From: Lunularia cruciata
Taxonomy: Eukaryota > Streptophyta > Marchantiopsida > Lunulariales > Lunulariaceae
Length of the DNA: 64,000 nt
Direction of reading: 5' to 3'
NCBI GenBank assembly: GCA_948567375.1
Contig: OX419757.1
Span: forward strand, 54,312,001-54,376,000
The notes under the pieces are model-generated. The model ran no database searches and had not been told where the DNA came from. It saw only the letters and a list, made by a program, of their open reading frames with translations. Position 1 is the first letter of the stretch. Each line of letters opens with the position of its first letter. Positions 14,231-26,200 of the stretch are shown one piece after another. Position numbers and translations under genes: made by a program.

Positions 14231-14280
14231 TAGCGTGCTCGAGCACGCTATGACATATTTGCGAGCTCAAATATGTCATA
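14231..14280. repeat. Palindrome and hairpin inside pseudogene intron 2
   Basis: TAGCGTGCTCGAGCACGCTA at 14231-14250 is a perfect 20-base palindrome. It runs straight into a 13-base perfect stem (14249-14261 with 14268-14280) around a six-base loop. The intact paralogue has the same intron (minus strand, about 30,512-30,534) without a 38-base block, so this copy gained a short, inverted-repeat-rich insertion. Confidence 0.85.
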
Positions 14281-14869
14281 GCTCGGGATCATTGCTTAAG
14301 TACATGTATTGTATCTGCTCATGTGCATCCCTAGTGTCTCTATTGTTTGTTTGGTGCTGACTTGCTTTAAGTCTCTTTACAGATTGGAGGCAAATCTTGG
14401 GATGTGCAACTAGGTCGGATGGATGGAGTTGTCTCAATTGCAGATGAGGCCAACGTCAGCTTACCGTCTCCGTTTTCCGACTACATTGAACTGAAGCAAA
14501 ATTTCGCAAAAGTTGGCCTCAACCAAAAGGATCTGCTTATACTTTCAGGTGCAAGGGATCGACTGATCATGACATATTCCTTTCTGAGCATTAACTTACT
14601 TGACAGCAATGTTTGCCTTCACTTTGTTAGGTGCCCTCTCTCTCTTTTGATATGAAAATGGATATTCGTGGACTAAAAGTGCTAAAGTTCACTATCGGAA
14701 TTCCAAATCTGATGCCAAAGTGTATCGTTAACATGCATGTTTTATTCCTCCTTCGCTACATGCAGGCGGCCATACAATTGGCCAAGCTAAATGTGGTGCG
14801 TTCTGCAACTGCCTTTACGGTTTCGCCGGTCGTGGTGGGATCAATGGCACAGACCCTACTCGTACGCGA

Positions 14870-14881
14870 TTCACATGGCTC
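14870..14881 (+). repeat. Left inverted-repeat core of the PIF/Harbinger element
   Basis: TTCACATGGCTC lies ten bases inside the point where peroxidase homology ends. Its reverse complement is at 18112-18123, close to the opposite boundary. Outside this core the two ends match poorly. Confidence 0.6.
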
Positions 14882-15445
14882 TTTCGGGCTCCGGCAGCCC
14901 ACTAAAAGACAAAGCACGGTAGCGATATATCTGCCGGAGCTCATGAGCATGTCAGGTCTGCCTGACGTTCAAACCCTCAGCTGGAGTTTATACGTCATAC
15001 AGCTCTTGCTCCGTCTCGTGCTCTGTCTGAGTCCCTCGAAGGGGAGATTTTCTAGGTTAATGGGTTGGGTGATACATTGGGCAATACAACTTACAAACGT
15101 CCCATTCTATGACAGGTTCAGTTTACTCGAGAGCAAACATATCAACTTTCCAAGCAAACATACTAGGGTTTTGATTTTTGAACCTCCGAGATCGATCAGG
15201 TATGTAATATATCATAACTTTTTCATTTCTAGACGTTTTGTGCTATTCTATAGCTTGAATTGAAGGTTATACAATGCTTGTCATGTGTGATTTGAAACTG
15301 AAGAAAATAGATTAATATTACAGTGACATTGGTGAGATGAAATTTCTCAGTCAAACCAAACTTTTCCATGTATATTTTTTGAATTTTGTGCAGCAGAATG
15401 GAAGAGATTGTATAGAATGAGAATGTTTCGGGAGCTCTTCCACCT

Positions 15446-16461
15446 ATGGAACCAATTACATTGGTGAAATATTTGCAGGCTCCATCCAAGAAGAAGCTTG
15501 GTGCAAAAAAGAAAAATTCATCATCAAAGGATGATCTTGTGAGAGGTATGATTTTAACTATTTCATATGTAGATTGGAATACTATTCTAAAATAATAGTA
15601 TGTTTATTATTTATCTACTGTTGTCAATTTTGTTTATAGGTGTTTCCATTCCGAAGAAGGCTAAAGTGGAGTGGATTTCTAGTCATGTGAGGCTTTTTTT
15701 GGATATGTATGAAGATATTTATTTTAATCATTGTAACCAAGGCAGTGTAAGTCAAGATCAGTGGAAGATGTTTGCTAATAGGTTCAGTGAAGCTATCAGT
15801 ATAACACCACTTTATGAGCCACAGATTCTCAAGAACAAGCTTGATGGTCTAGTTAAAAAATACAAGGTTGAATAAGGAAAACAAACCACAAGCATAGAAC
15901 CAAGTTCATGGGAGTTCTATGAACAGATGCATAGAATTAGAGGTGGTTCACCCAAAGAACAAGGTATTCCAAGAGCATGTGATGGTTGTATTAACACTTT
16001 AATAACTAGTGAGAGAGGGTTTGTAGACTTGACTGATGAAAATATTGATGGGAGTGAGGAGCATCTCATATAAATCAAACGGAACAATCATATATGGATG
16101 TTTTGATATCTGATGATGAGAAGGAAACACCACAAGTCTCTACACCTTCTCTAGAGACAATTGGTAATCAGGCCACAATCAGTCCCAAGACAAAAGCTTG
16201 TGCTCAACCTGGAGTTGTTGGGCAACATAACAAAAAGTGAAGATTATCAAAAGAAGGTGAAGACGGAATGAAAAATTTATGCTTGAATTTACTCAAGTAG
16301 TGAAGGAAGCAAATGAGAAGAGATCCTTGCAAGAAGATCGTAAATTTGACTTGATGATGATTCAAGAACAACGCAAGATGGATTTAGTGAGCCAAATGCT
16401 TGAACGGAAACGTTTGGAGCTTGAAATCTTGAAAAATAACCAATGTGGACCGCCATCTTGA
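15446..16461 (+). pseudogene. Myb/SANT-like protein of the PIF/Harbinger element (broken)
   Basis: A plausible first exon runs 15446-15545 (MEPITLVKYL start, lysine-rich) and splices GT-AG to 15640. Exon 2 encodes a helical W-containing domain (VEWISSHVRLFLDMYED, then WKMFANRF and LKNKLDGLVKKYK) typical of the Myb/SANT-like proteins that partner PIF/Harbinger transposases and help nuclear import and DNA binding. A TAA at 15873-15875 interrupts the frame, but the same frame continues with recognisable sequence (SSWEFYEQMHRIRGG) to about 16,070. A charged C-terminal helix (about 16,279-16,461) follows after more breaks. The accessory gene is clear as a type but not functional. Confidence 0.75.
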
Positions 16462-16481
16462 GTAAGTAAATACCTTCACTC

Positions 16482-17630
16482 TCAAAAAATATTTGATATA
16501 TCTAGATGAGCATGAGTACTTTTGAATTGCTTGTACAAAGTTGCTCTTACTAATTCACCTTTAGTTGTACTCCGTTTATCTGCTGCAGATCTTGGGAGTG
16601 GCAAAATATGTGCTCTATTCATATGCTCATTCACTACATTGATGTCAATAGGTAATGGTTCTCCTTGTTGAATTATAAAGTTGTGTAGTACTACACATGC
16701 AAGTATCACTCTTGGAACAGCTTCCAATTGCATTGGACAGTCCCTCAATATGCTCTATCTACCTTTCAATTCACCAAATGCATTCTCCACATATACACGT
16801 GTTTTTGATGTATGGTTGTCAAATACATTCTGCATAGGTTCTCCTTGATGTGAATGTTGATGCCAACATTTCAACAACCATTGACGCAATGGATAGGCTA
16901 TATCTCCAAGGATCAATGGTGGAATCACTTGTATCGTATGGTTTTCTTGTGGCAAAATGAGTGTTGGCTGAGTGAGAGCTGTCCCTGATTCCATTGCCTG
17001 ATATAAGTTGGACTATCGTAAATGTGCAGCATCGTGAGTAGATACAAGCATCATACAACACAAGTCCCAAAACCACAGATCCACATCACAAATGCCTTGT
17101 AGTAGAACAAAGTAATATGAGTGTCTATTCCTATAGTGTTCAGGATAAAATCTCATAGCTAGTTTGGTTCTCAATTTGATATGTGTACCATTTATACAAC
17201 TAATGATTTGTGGAATTCCACAGATCTATGCAAACTTTGACATGCTCTCAATAAATTTTGCTATTATAGGCCATTTGATGTATTTAGAGTATATTTTGTC
17301 TTTGTTTGCTAGTATCTCGACTATAATTATAGTGTACTTCACTATAGTCAATTCACCAAGACAATACAGATCACATAGAGTTCTCAATGGTAAATTGTGT
17401 GCAAATCTGTGTAAAACTACAGCTACACATTTTTCTAACTCCACTCTTTTTCTAGCATATAGCAATTCAGACATAGTAGGCACATGTGGTTCAATCTCAT
17501 CAACTAATCTCTTTAAACTCTGATATGACATTTGGTACCTGCTTCTCATATGATTGTTTAGAAAATCTGAATCCATTGACCATATTTGCTTGTGAACAAT
17601 CTCCCACCATGTGTACTGCCTTGGTATCAC
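16482..17630 (-). pseudogene. PIF/Harbinger DDE transposase (broken)
   Basis: Three minus-strand blocks read in order. The N-terminal part (17630-17226) has the helix-turn-helix-like LPLRTLCDLYCLGELTIVKY. The catalytic core has LGDIAYPLRQWLL (Asp at 16902-16904) and YVENAFGELKGR (Glu at 16785-16787). The C-terminal part has CVVLHNF (about 16,690). The first catalytic Asp of the family motif (I-D-G-T-H) reads Asn here (codon AAT at 17190-17192), and stops and frameshifts separate the blocks. It would normally cut and paste the element at short AT-rich targets. It is tail-to-tail with the Myb-like gene. Confidence 0.85.
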
Positions 17631-18111
17631 CCAAAAGAGATAGCAAAAACCAATTATTTGCCATCAAGAACCAGCTCCAGAACTCTGGTGTAATATCTTC
17701 CTCTTGTTCAGAAAATGTTTCTCACATAAACAATGTGGCTAACTCCAAGAGATTTTCTGTTTTAGACTCCATCAACTAGAAAAACATGAGATCACAAAAA
17801 TCCATCTTGAGTATATGAAAGAGGACAGAAAGCTGAATCCAATGAGCCCTTTTCTGTCAAAACAAGTGTGAGAAGCAAAAGATATGGACATTTGTAAGTC
17901 CCAAACCCCTTATTTGTCATACCCTAATAGGAAAACTGGTTACTTGTTAGCACCAATTAATAATACAAAGTGACCTATTATCATAGGTATATTTAGATGT
18001 GTGACATCTGTCCAGGTTAATTGCCGGACCGCTGCTCCCATGGACATGTAAAGATACTCTTTCCATCAATGCTTAGAAGGCTAACGTACGTCAATACTAC
18101 CGGACATCATT

Positions 18112-18123
18112 GAGCCATGTGAA
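18112..18123 (-). repeat. Right inverted-repeat core of the PIF/Harbinger element
   Basis: GAGCCATGTGAA is the reverse complement of the left core at 14870-14881. It lies eight bases before peroxidase sequence resumes at about 18132. Confidence 0.6.
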
Positions 18124-18143
18124 GTGGCCTTCTAGGTGCGGAC

Positions 18144-18845
18144 TGTGAGCCGGCCCGTCTCTCACTCAGGATGAACCTCTAATGGCTATTATGGTAGCGC
18201 ACCATGGACTAAGAAGGCAAGGAACCATAAGGAACCACAACTCCATCATACTCCTCCAAAGCTAACACTCCAAGACTCAAGTTATTGCTCACTAGAGAAC
18301 TCAATGAGAGAGAGATAGTTGCAAATGAAAGGATGATGAGTACATCCTCACCTCTTGTTTAGATACTTGTGAAATAGTTACGTACCAAAGTTACTAATTA
18401 CCGCAGTAACTCAAGTTACTAGATTAAAAGTCAAGTAAAGTCAAACAAGTAGAAAGGAGTATCCATTCACATGGGCATATTCCCCTAAGCATGTGGTCTT
18501 ATCTTGACCCAACCACTAAGTCAATGATTCCTTCACATGGGCTATCCTTGGACTAAAGAAAATCCAAAACAAAAAGGCTTGTGGGCCCAAGAGTTCTCAA
18601 CTCTTTCCTCAAAGCCAAACACCTAGGAATAATACCAAGTCAACACACTAAAATCCAAAATAGTGGTGCTCATCTTTTCTACTTCCTCTAAAGTAAGGTC
18701 CCTTCTATCTTAGCTATGAATAAATTTAGCTAACCATAACTAATATAGAACCATCCTTTATCTCTATATAAATAATATCTCTTAAGTACTTGTAATATCA
18801 AGCTAAATATCACAATACTACACACATGCACAAATGGGTGTTATA
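18144..18845 (-). mobile_element. Solo LTR of family M inside peroxidase exon 4
   Basis: The sequence matches the other M LTRs at 34,680-35,372 and 36,830-37,518. On the minus strand it starts TATAACACCC (TGTAACACCC in the best copy) and ends GGCTCACA. It is flanked by GGAC at 18140-18143 and GGAC at 18846-18849, which duplicates the GGAC of the peroxidase codons, so it is a direct insertion. A TATA-like TATTTATATAGAGA lies at about 18,761-18,774 on the minus strand. Only one LTR remains, which implies LTR-LTR recombination removed the rest. Confidence 0.87.
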
Positions 18846-19207
18846 GGACTTTGTAGTCATGTTGAAAGGCAAGTGCACGCAGGCTATGCCATTGAACATC
18901 ATTTTCTTGGATCCAACGGGTGGCTCTTTTCCCGGACAGACGTTTGACAACGGCTATTTCAAGGTCTTGAAAACCAACAAAGGGGTGTTGACTTTTGATG
19001 CAGCTCTTTTGACCAACATTTGCATCAATGCTAGTGGCTCTTCAAGCCAGCCAGGACTTGCCATTCTTGGAGGACTTCAGAGTTATCTATGATCAAGATG
19101 GGAGCAATTGCTCCTTCATCTTGAAGTAAACTCAAAATTTGTAGAAACTGTTGCGTCAAGAATCGAGACCTTTTAGATTAAACTCAAAACATCATTGATG
19201 AATTAGA

Positions 19208-22200
19208 GGGAAAAAGGCAACCACGATGAGAAAACAAAGGATGGGAGGACCCCATCAAGCCATACAAGGGAGAGATGAAAAAGGTAAAATGGGGCTAGGC
19301 CCCAATAGAGTCTATATGAGAAATCTGCCCTACTTCACCTAAGATATCCAAGTTACTCAAGTCGCATGGTCTACAAACAACTAGAGCATCCAAAGAAGCA
19401 TCACCTAGTGTGATTGCTCTCCTATGGATTGCACTAGCCACTTCCCTTTGTAGAGCAACGGACACATGCTGCCTAAAATATGCTAAAAGTATGAGAGTGA
19501 GAGTGATACCCCCTGGCGCCTAACATGATAAGCTCTTGCGTCAACGTCTCTTGTCCCTAACCAACGTGTTGAATGCCATGTCCATCGCTCTATATAACTC
19601 CAAGGCTAGAGGGACAAAGAGGCGACCTTGCTGCATGCTCCTATACTTGGAAACCTTGCAACCTGTTGCTGCACTCACCGCCCATCCGAGGGGATAGATA
19701 ATCACTCCCTCGGAAATTATATCTTGCATAGGGTCCGTAACCATCACATCCGCTATTATTACCTGATCATTTTGGACCAAGTATAAATCTGCCCTAACAC
19801 GTGTCGTCTGCAAAGCATATGAATGCTCCCTCCAAGCCAAGTATTCACTCTCTTGTGCCATAGCAAACACTATGTCCCTAATAGCATCATGGGTAACTAT
19901 CCTTTGTCATCAAAAAGGACACCGTGTCATATGGACCGCTATTGCATCTAGTGTAGAACCACACTCACAAGTGAGTAATGAAGATGCAGATGGGTGGACC
20001 AAACCTAAGTGAAACCTCATTGTTGTAGAGAAAGTAGCCAATGTGAGTCTGAACGCCCTAATGCATGGTCAAGCTAGGATTTAAGAGCTAGCACCCTTCC
20101 CGGAGCAAGAGAAAAAATATGCTCTAGTATCCTCAAGAATGAACAAGTCAACTAAGAGAGAATGTAGCATATGCTCACACTATTGCTCCATCAAGGAAGA
20201 TTGTAAACCTCTGGTCCAATTTGACGATAGTGAAGCAAAAGATGGAAGTCTTCTCGTGCCCATGAGGAAAGACTATCTCTTGTCTGCCACAAGAACATCT
20301 AGAGAGAATATGATCCCTCATCCACTTCTGCCACATAAGTCTCCCAAAGCGGCCTATCAACAATCACAAAACAAGAGGAAAGTAGGGGTGCCAAGAGAGC
20401 CCAACTACCCAAAAACACTATAGGTGCCATCTCCTCCATAGATAGAAATCCAACCCCTCCACATGAGATAGGCAAAGCCGTCTATCTACATGCCAAATCC
20501 CTTATCACATACAGAAAAGTCCATGGTCCAATAATATCACCAAAGCCTCCCATAATCCTCCTATCAAAGGCTCTTAGACATGATAAGAAGGACAAGGAAG
20601 GAGGAACTATGCATATGTGGTATGTCAATCAACAAGCAATACTCAAGGAGAGTATACCAAATGCCACTTATGGATCTCTTAGTAATTGAAGGTCATCCAC
20701 ATGGAGAACATCCTCTACAAGAGCAATGTCTAAGAAGCGTGTGACAAGATCCTTAGATCCTACTGGCACTCCAAGAACATATAGTCTTTCTATGGATGTA
20801 ATACACCCCTCTGGAAGCTCAAGGTGGGGAGTGATACCTAAAGGGGACCATGCCTTGTACTTTGACACCTTGACTCTCAAACATAATAGGTGTAGCTTAG
20901 TAGTCAAGTGATCAAAGGCCTGCCTAATCTGATCTACAAGGCCCTTGATGTGTGTATCATCTGCTAAGGAGTGAAATACACAACATGGCATGGTCAAAGT
21001 AGTAGATAAGAGAGCTCTAAAGTGAGCCATGGCAAATAAGTGCCCCCCCAAAGGATCTCTCTTATGTGTACCAACAGTTGACTCTAAGACGGTGATTCCC
21101 TCTTGGGAACAACCGTGCTAGTAGTAAAGGGAAGCAGGAGAGCTATAAAAAGACCACACAAAAGGAATAAGACTCGCCAGGGATCCACCAGCCTCCCTAA
21201 GCTCTCTAAAGATGGATGCACATGAGACGCTATTAAAATCATTCTCAACATCCACATGTAAGAAGACCAACTCCGGATGGATATCTAGGAGTGCTCTAAT
21301 GCTTAGAGATATAGCTTCAGATCCTCCAAGTGTAGCTACTCCAAATTGATATGGACTGGGTGCTATCAAAAGTGAGAACGATGCTAAAGGACAATGGTAT
21401 GATTGACCAAATGCAAAAAGATCTCTCCAATAGGAATTGGTCTAATGCCTCCCATGTCCTTCTCCATTGCGAGAAGTTGACTAGCACCTAACACCCGACT
21501 AACAACCATAAGAATGTCTCCTCTTGCGACTGCTATAGCCACCTAAACAACTTGGTAAAACCACTAGAAGGATCATCTGCTTGAAAGTAATCTCTAAGGT
21601 GCTCATAAACCATCCTTGACAAACCTCTTGAGGAAAAGCGAGGGGCAATGCACAATGCTTGCGCAAACAACAACCTATCAAGACATAAAGGTTGCTCAGG
21701 CTGATAATCTAAGACCTCTTGTGGTAGTCCCTCTACTCCCATAGGATGTAGTGAGCGTAGGGAAGAGATAGTCCCATCAATAAGACTAGCCATAGACAAA
21801 GGGTGTAGCGCTCATACTGCCCTACTAAACTTTCTTGCCTAACCCAATGTCCTACACTATCATAATCAAGTGGACTCTGTGGTATCCTGTGGTGAAACCT
21901 GTCTCCTAAAGTGTGTAGCCCTAACAAACTCCTCTTGAAGGGCCGCCCAATCTCCACTCAAAATTGATGAAATCTAGCAGTAACTTCTTATGCCCCGCAC
22001 GTCCCCGTCTAGCATAATAAAGACACCATCAAGGGAGTAAGAGGAATAGAAACCATGCTAACTTGTCCAAGGAATCACGTGCCAAATGATCAAGTGGTTG
22101 GCAAAAAGCCTGTCTAGCCTCATCATGGAGTGTGTGGGGTAGCCTATGGAATAGACGTGGACATGGAAAACTAGTCTCAAATAACCTCAAAATGCAACTT

Positions 22201-22940
22201 GCTTGAGAAGCTAACCACTCTCACCATTGGATTGGTATCCCTAAAATGGTCAACAAAGGGATAGAAGAAGCGTATGTAATCTAGAGTGTCACTGCTACCA
22301 ATGTGGTTGCTCACCTCACATGGGCATCCCAAGTGGTCCAATCATAGTCCTTGTGCATCCTTCTCACATGGTCTTTACCTCTTGCGGGGTAAAGCTTTGG
22401 TGACACATCGAGCATGGTGTATCCCTAGCTGCTCTAGGTGGCCCCACATGGGGAGGTGTAGCCATGGCTAGCACAAGAATAACAATAGTAATACATGATA
22501 CGCTCCTCCATATCTCCCCATACTTGCAAAAACACAACCCCTCACATCCCAACTTAGATAAGAAAATACAATCTCTCCAAACCCTAAAATCTATCAACTC
22601 TTATAACTTTCAAATTCCGTCTCCAAAATTTTTAAACAAAATTCTAATAGTAATTAATCACAAAAACCAAGAGATTATAAATGAAAATTCCTGACCTATT
22701 AATGTCAATTTGTAGGGATCACTCTAAACCCTAAAAACCTAAAAGCCTCATAGCTTTCTACTCAATTTTCCATAGTCTTCAATCTAGGTACCAATGGAAC
22801 TGAAATTGGAAAATGAACAGAATCAATTATTCACTCAAGTACTATATGCTAGAGAGCCCTCATAACATATGGATCTTTCTTCTCACTTCTCTCCCTCTCC
22901 TCTCCCATCTCCACACGCTCCCAAAGCCTCCCCATCAATA
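19208..22940 (-). mobile_element. LINE-like element A, degenerate (3.7 kb)
   Basis: It is flanked by AATTAGA at 19201-19207 and again at 22941-22947, where the intact peroxidase copy has a single AAATTAGA in its 3' flank. Minus-strand blocks, 5' to 3': a C2H2-like start (CSMCHQSF, about 22,410), a conserved N-terminal region (about 21,530-22,060), reverse transcriptase motif A (LHVDVENDFNSVS, 21,118-21,369), the catalytic LADDTH motif (about 20,950), and a conserved C-terminal block (19,541-19,870). The palm motifs and small target duplication indicate target-primed (non-LTR) retrotransposition. There is no poly(A) tail at the 3' end (left side). Many stops and frameshifts make it dead. Element B is a close relative of almost equal length. 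Confidence 0.8.
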
Positions 22941-23287
22941 AATTAGATGCATAGGTAAATGAGATGAGATGTTCCTATAGTATTTAAGGTAAAATGTAGA
23001 GTGCTTGTTACATTACATGCCAACACAATTAATAGAAGAAGCTAATGTAGAAAAAGGAAAAAAAAGTGTAGTTGACATTGTCATGTACTTTAGATAGCAG
23101 TTAAATTGCATATCACACTTAGACTTGTTTCTACTAAACCGAAGATCCAACAAGTTAGTTCAAAAGTGAGAATCAAACTTGGTATAAAAAAAGAAGAAAT
23201 CAGAGACATATATGGAGGATACAACAAATTAGTTCAGAAGTGAGAATCAACCTTAGTATAAAAAATAAGAAATTATAGATGTTGATG
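22941..23287 (+). repeat. Peroxidase 3' flank segment between the two LINE-like elements
   Basis: The sequence from AATTAGATGC onward aligns with the minus-strand flank downstream of the intact peroxidase (about 29,500 down to 29,250). It is therefore ancestral flank left between two insertions. It contains a local tandem duplication of about 52 bases: CAACAAGTTAGTTCAAAAG at 23148 and CAACAAATTAGTTCAGAAG at 23222. Confidence 0.8.
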
Positions 23288-26200
23288 AAAGAATGCAACC
23301 GCATAGAAAAAATGAAGGATGGGAAGACCCCATCAAGCCGTACAAGGGAGAGAAAAAAAGAGTTAAAATAGGTCTAAGCCCCAATAGAGTCTATATGAGA
23401 TATTTGCCCCACCGCACCTAAGATATCCAAGCTATGCAAGTTGTACGGTCTACACACAATTGGAGCATCCAGAGAAACATCACCTAATGTGATTGCTCTC
23501 TTATGGATTGCACCAACCACTGCACTCTGTAGAGCAATGGACACAAGCTGTCTTAAATATGCTACAAAGTATGAGAGTGAGAGTGGTACCCCTTGGCGCC
23601 TAACATGATAAGCTCTCGTGCACTCCTTGACAAATATGTCAAATGCTGTGTCCATTGCTCCATATATCTCCAAGGCTAGAGGAACAAAGATGTGACTTTG
23701 CTGCATGCCCCTATACTTGGAGACCTTGCACTCGCTGCCCATTTAGGGAGATGAATAATCACTCCCTCTGAAACTATATCATGAGTAGGGTCCGTAACCA
23801 CAACATTAGCTGCTATCACTTGATCATCTCAGACCAAATATAAGTCTGCCCTGACATGTGTTTTCTGCAAAGCATACGAATGCTCCCTCCAAGCCAAGTA
23901 TCCACTCTCTCATGCCATAGCAAACATTATGTCCCTAATAGCATCATGGGTAACTATCCTCTGTCCTCCAAAAGAACACCATGTCATGTGGACCATTTTT
24001 GCATCTAGTGTAGAACCACACTCACAAGTGAGTCATGAAGATGCAGATGGGTGGACCAAACCTAAGAAAAATCTCATCATTGTAAAGAAAGTAGCTGGTG
24101 CGAGTCGGAATGCCCTAATGCATTTTTGAGCTAGGACCCAAGAGCCTACACCCTTGCCAAAGAAAGAGCAAAGACATGCTCTAGTAGCCTGAGGAATGGA
24201 TAAGTTGACTAAGAGAGAATGTAGCGTATGCTCACACTATCGCTCTATCAAGGAAGACCTCTAAAAGGCTTGTAAACCTCTAGTCCAATCTGATGATAAT
24301 GAAGCAAAAGGTGTAAAATCCTCTTGTGCTCGTGGGGATAGACTATCTCTTGTTTTCCACAATAAAATTTGGAGAGAAAAAGATCCTCACTCCACCTCTA
24401 CCACATAAGTCTCCAAAACCGACCTATCAACAACCACAAAAAAGAGGAAAGTAGGAGTGCCAAGAGAGCACAACTACCCAAAAATGCTATAGGTGCCGTC
24501 TCCTCCATAGATAGTAAGCCAACTCCTCCACATGAGATTGGCAAAGCCATTTGTCTACATGCCAAATCCCCTATCATACACTCAAATGTCACTGGTCCAA
24601 TAATATCACCAAAGACTCCCATAATCCTCCTATCAAAGGCTCTCAGATGTGATCAGAAGGACGGTGAGGAGGGAACTGTACAGATGAGGTAGGATGGTAG
24701 ACAAGCAATATTGGAGGAGAGTATACCAAATGCCACCTATGGATCTCCTAGTAATGGAAGGTTATCCACATGGAAAACATCCTTTGCAAGGGCAACGTCT
24801 AAGAAGAATGTGATACAATCCTCTGATCCTACTGGCACTCAAAGAACACAAAGTCCATCTATGGATGTGATACATCCCTCTGAAAGCTCAAGGTGGAGAG
24901 GGATAACTAAAGGGGACCATGCCTTGTACTTTGACACCTTGATTCTCAAGCATACTAGATGTAGATCGATAGGCAAGTAGTCAAAGGCCTATCTAATCTG
25001 ATCTATAGGGCCTATGATGTGTGTATCATCTGTCAAGGAGGGAAATACACAACCTAGCATGGCCAAAGTAGTAGATAGGAGAGCTCTAAAGTGAGCCATG
25101 GCAAATAAGGGTCCTCCCAAAGGATCTCCCTTAAGTGTACCAACAATTGACTCAAAGACAATGATTCTCTCCTATGAACCATCATGCTGCTAATAAAGGG
25201 AAGCAAGAGAGCCATAAAAAGACTGCACAAAAGGAATGAAACTCACGAAGGATACATTAGCCTCCTTAAGCTCCCTAAAGATGGATGCATGTGAGACGCT
25301 ATTAAAAGTGTTCTCAACATTGACCTGTAGGATGATCCACTTTGGATGGATATCTAAGAGCACTCTAATGCCTAGAGATATAGCCTCACATCCTTTAGGT
25401 GTAGCTACTCCAAACTGATGTGGACTGAGGTGCTGTCAAAAGTGGGAACGATGCTGAAGAACAATGGTACAACTGACCAAAAAAAAAGATCTCTCCAATA
25501 GCAATCAGTCTAATGTCTCCAATTTCCTTCTCCATCACGAGAAGTCAACTAGCATCTAACACCCGATTAACAGACTTAGGAATGTCTCTTGTCGTTACTA
25601 CTACAGCCACTTGAAACAACTCGGTAAAACCATTAGAAGGATCATCTACCTGAAAGCAATCTCTAAGGTGCCCATAAACCATCCTTGACAAGCCCCTTGA
25701 GGAAAGGTGAGAGGCAGTGCACAATGCTTGTGCAAACAACGACCTATCAAGGCGTAAAGGCTGCTCAGGCTGATAATCTAAGACCTCTAGTGGTAGTCCT
25801 CCTACTGCTATAGGATGTAGTGAGCATAGGGAAGAGATAGTCTCATCAGTAGGACTCGCCATAGACAAAGGGTGTAGTGCTCGTGTTGCTCTACTAAACT
25901 CTCTCCCTTGACCCAATGTCCTACAACGTTGTAATTGAGTGGACTCAATGGTATATTGTGGCAATGCTTGTCTCCTTAATTGTGTAGCTCTAATAGACTC
26001 CTCCAGAAGGGCCGCCAAATCCCCTGCTTTGAATTGAAAAAATCTAGCAGCCACCTCTCTATGCCCCGCATGTTCCCCTCTAGCATAACAAAGACACCAT
26101 CGAGAGAGTAAGAGGAATAAGAACCATGCTAACTGGTCCAAGGGATCACGTGCCAAACGATCAAGTGGTAGGCAAAAAGCCTATCTAGCCTCATCATGGA

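Larger units (their letters stand above)
14861..18131. mobile_element. PIF/Harbinger-type DNA transposon in peroxidase exon 4
   Basis: The insertion interrupts peroxidase codons that are contiguous in the paralogue: homology stops after ACCCTACT at 14860 and resumes with CTAGGTGCGGAC at about 18132. The ends are imperfect inverted repeats sharing TTCACATGGCTC (14870-14881; inverted at 18112-18123) and, further in, a TCCGG..AG core. Inside are two convergent genes, as is usual for PIF/Harbinger: a Myb/trihelix-like protein on plus and a DDE transposase on minus. The exact ends and target-site duplication are unclear because only a few bases (TCT/CT) could be duplicated. Both genes are broken, so this copy is inactive. 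About 580 bases between the left end and the Myb gene are unexplained. Confidence 0.8.
13948..19166 (+). pseudogene. Class III peroxidase pseudogene, split by transposons
   Basis: Exons align with the intact paralogue at 29,548-31,323: exon 2 at 13948-14127 (GCDGSVLL start, four codons deleted in frame), exon 3 at 14383-14548 (same 166 bases as the paralogue), and exon 4 in pieces at 14766-14860, about 18131-18143 and 18846-19166. The signal-peptide exon 1 is absent, although the 3' part of intron 1 still aligns just before 13948. The proximal-histidine motif GGHTIG survives in exon 4. A PIF/Harbinger element and a solo LTR sit inside exon 4. Downstream there are frameshifts, and the original TGA stop reads CGA at 19164-19166. 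It cannot encode a working enzyme. Its 3' flank is further split by two LINE-like elements. Confidence 0.92.

Noticed and set aside
14631-15263. 210-codon frame across peroxidase exon 4 and the transposon end
   Set aside because: It reads exon 4 in the wrong frame and crosses the insertion boundary, so it is not a gene as a whole.
18000-18143. TGTGACATC at 18,000 as the end of the LTR in the pseudogene
   Set aside because: The other M LTR copies end at the position matching 18,144, and the GGAC duplication confirms it; 18,000-18,131 belongs to the PIF/Harbinger end.
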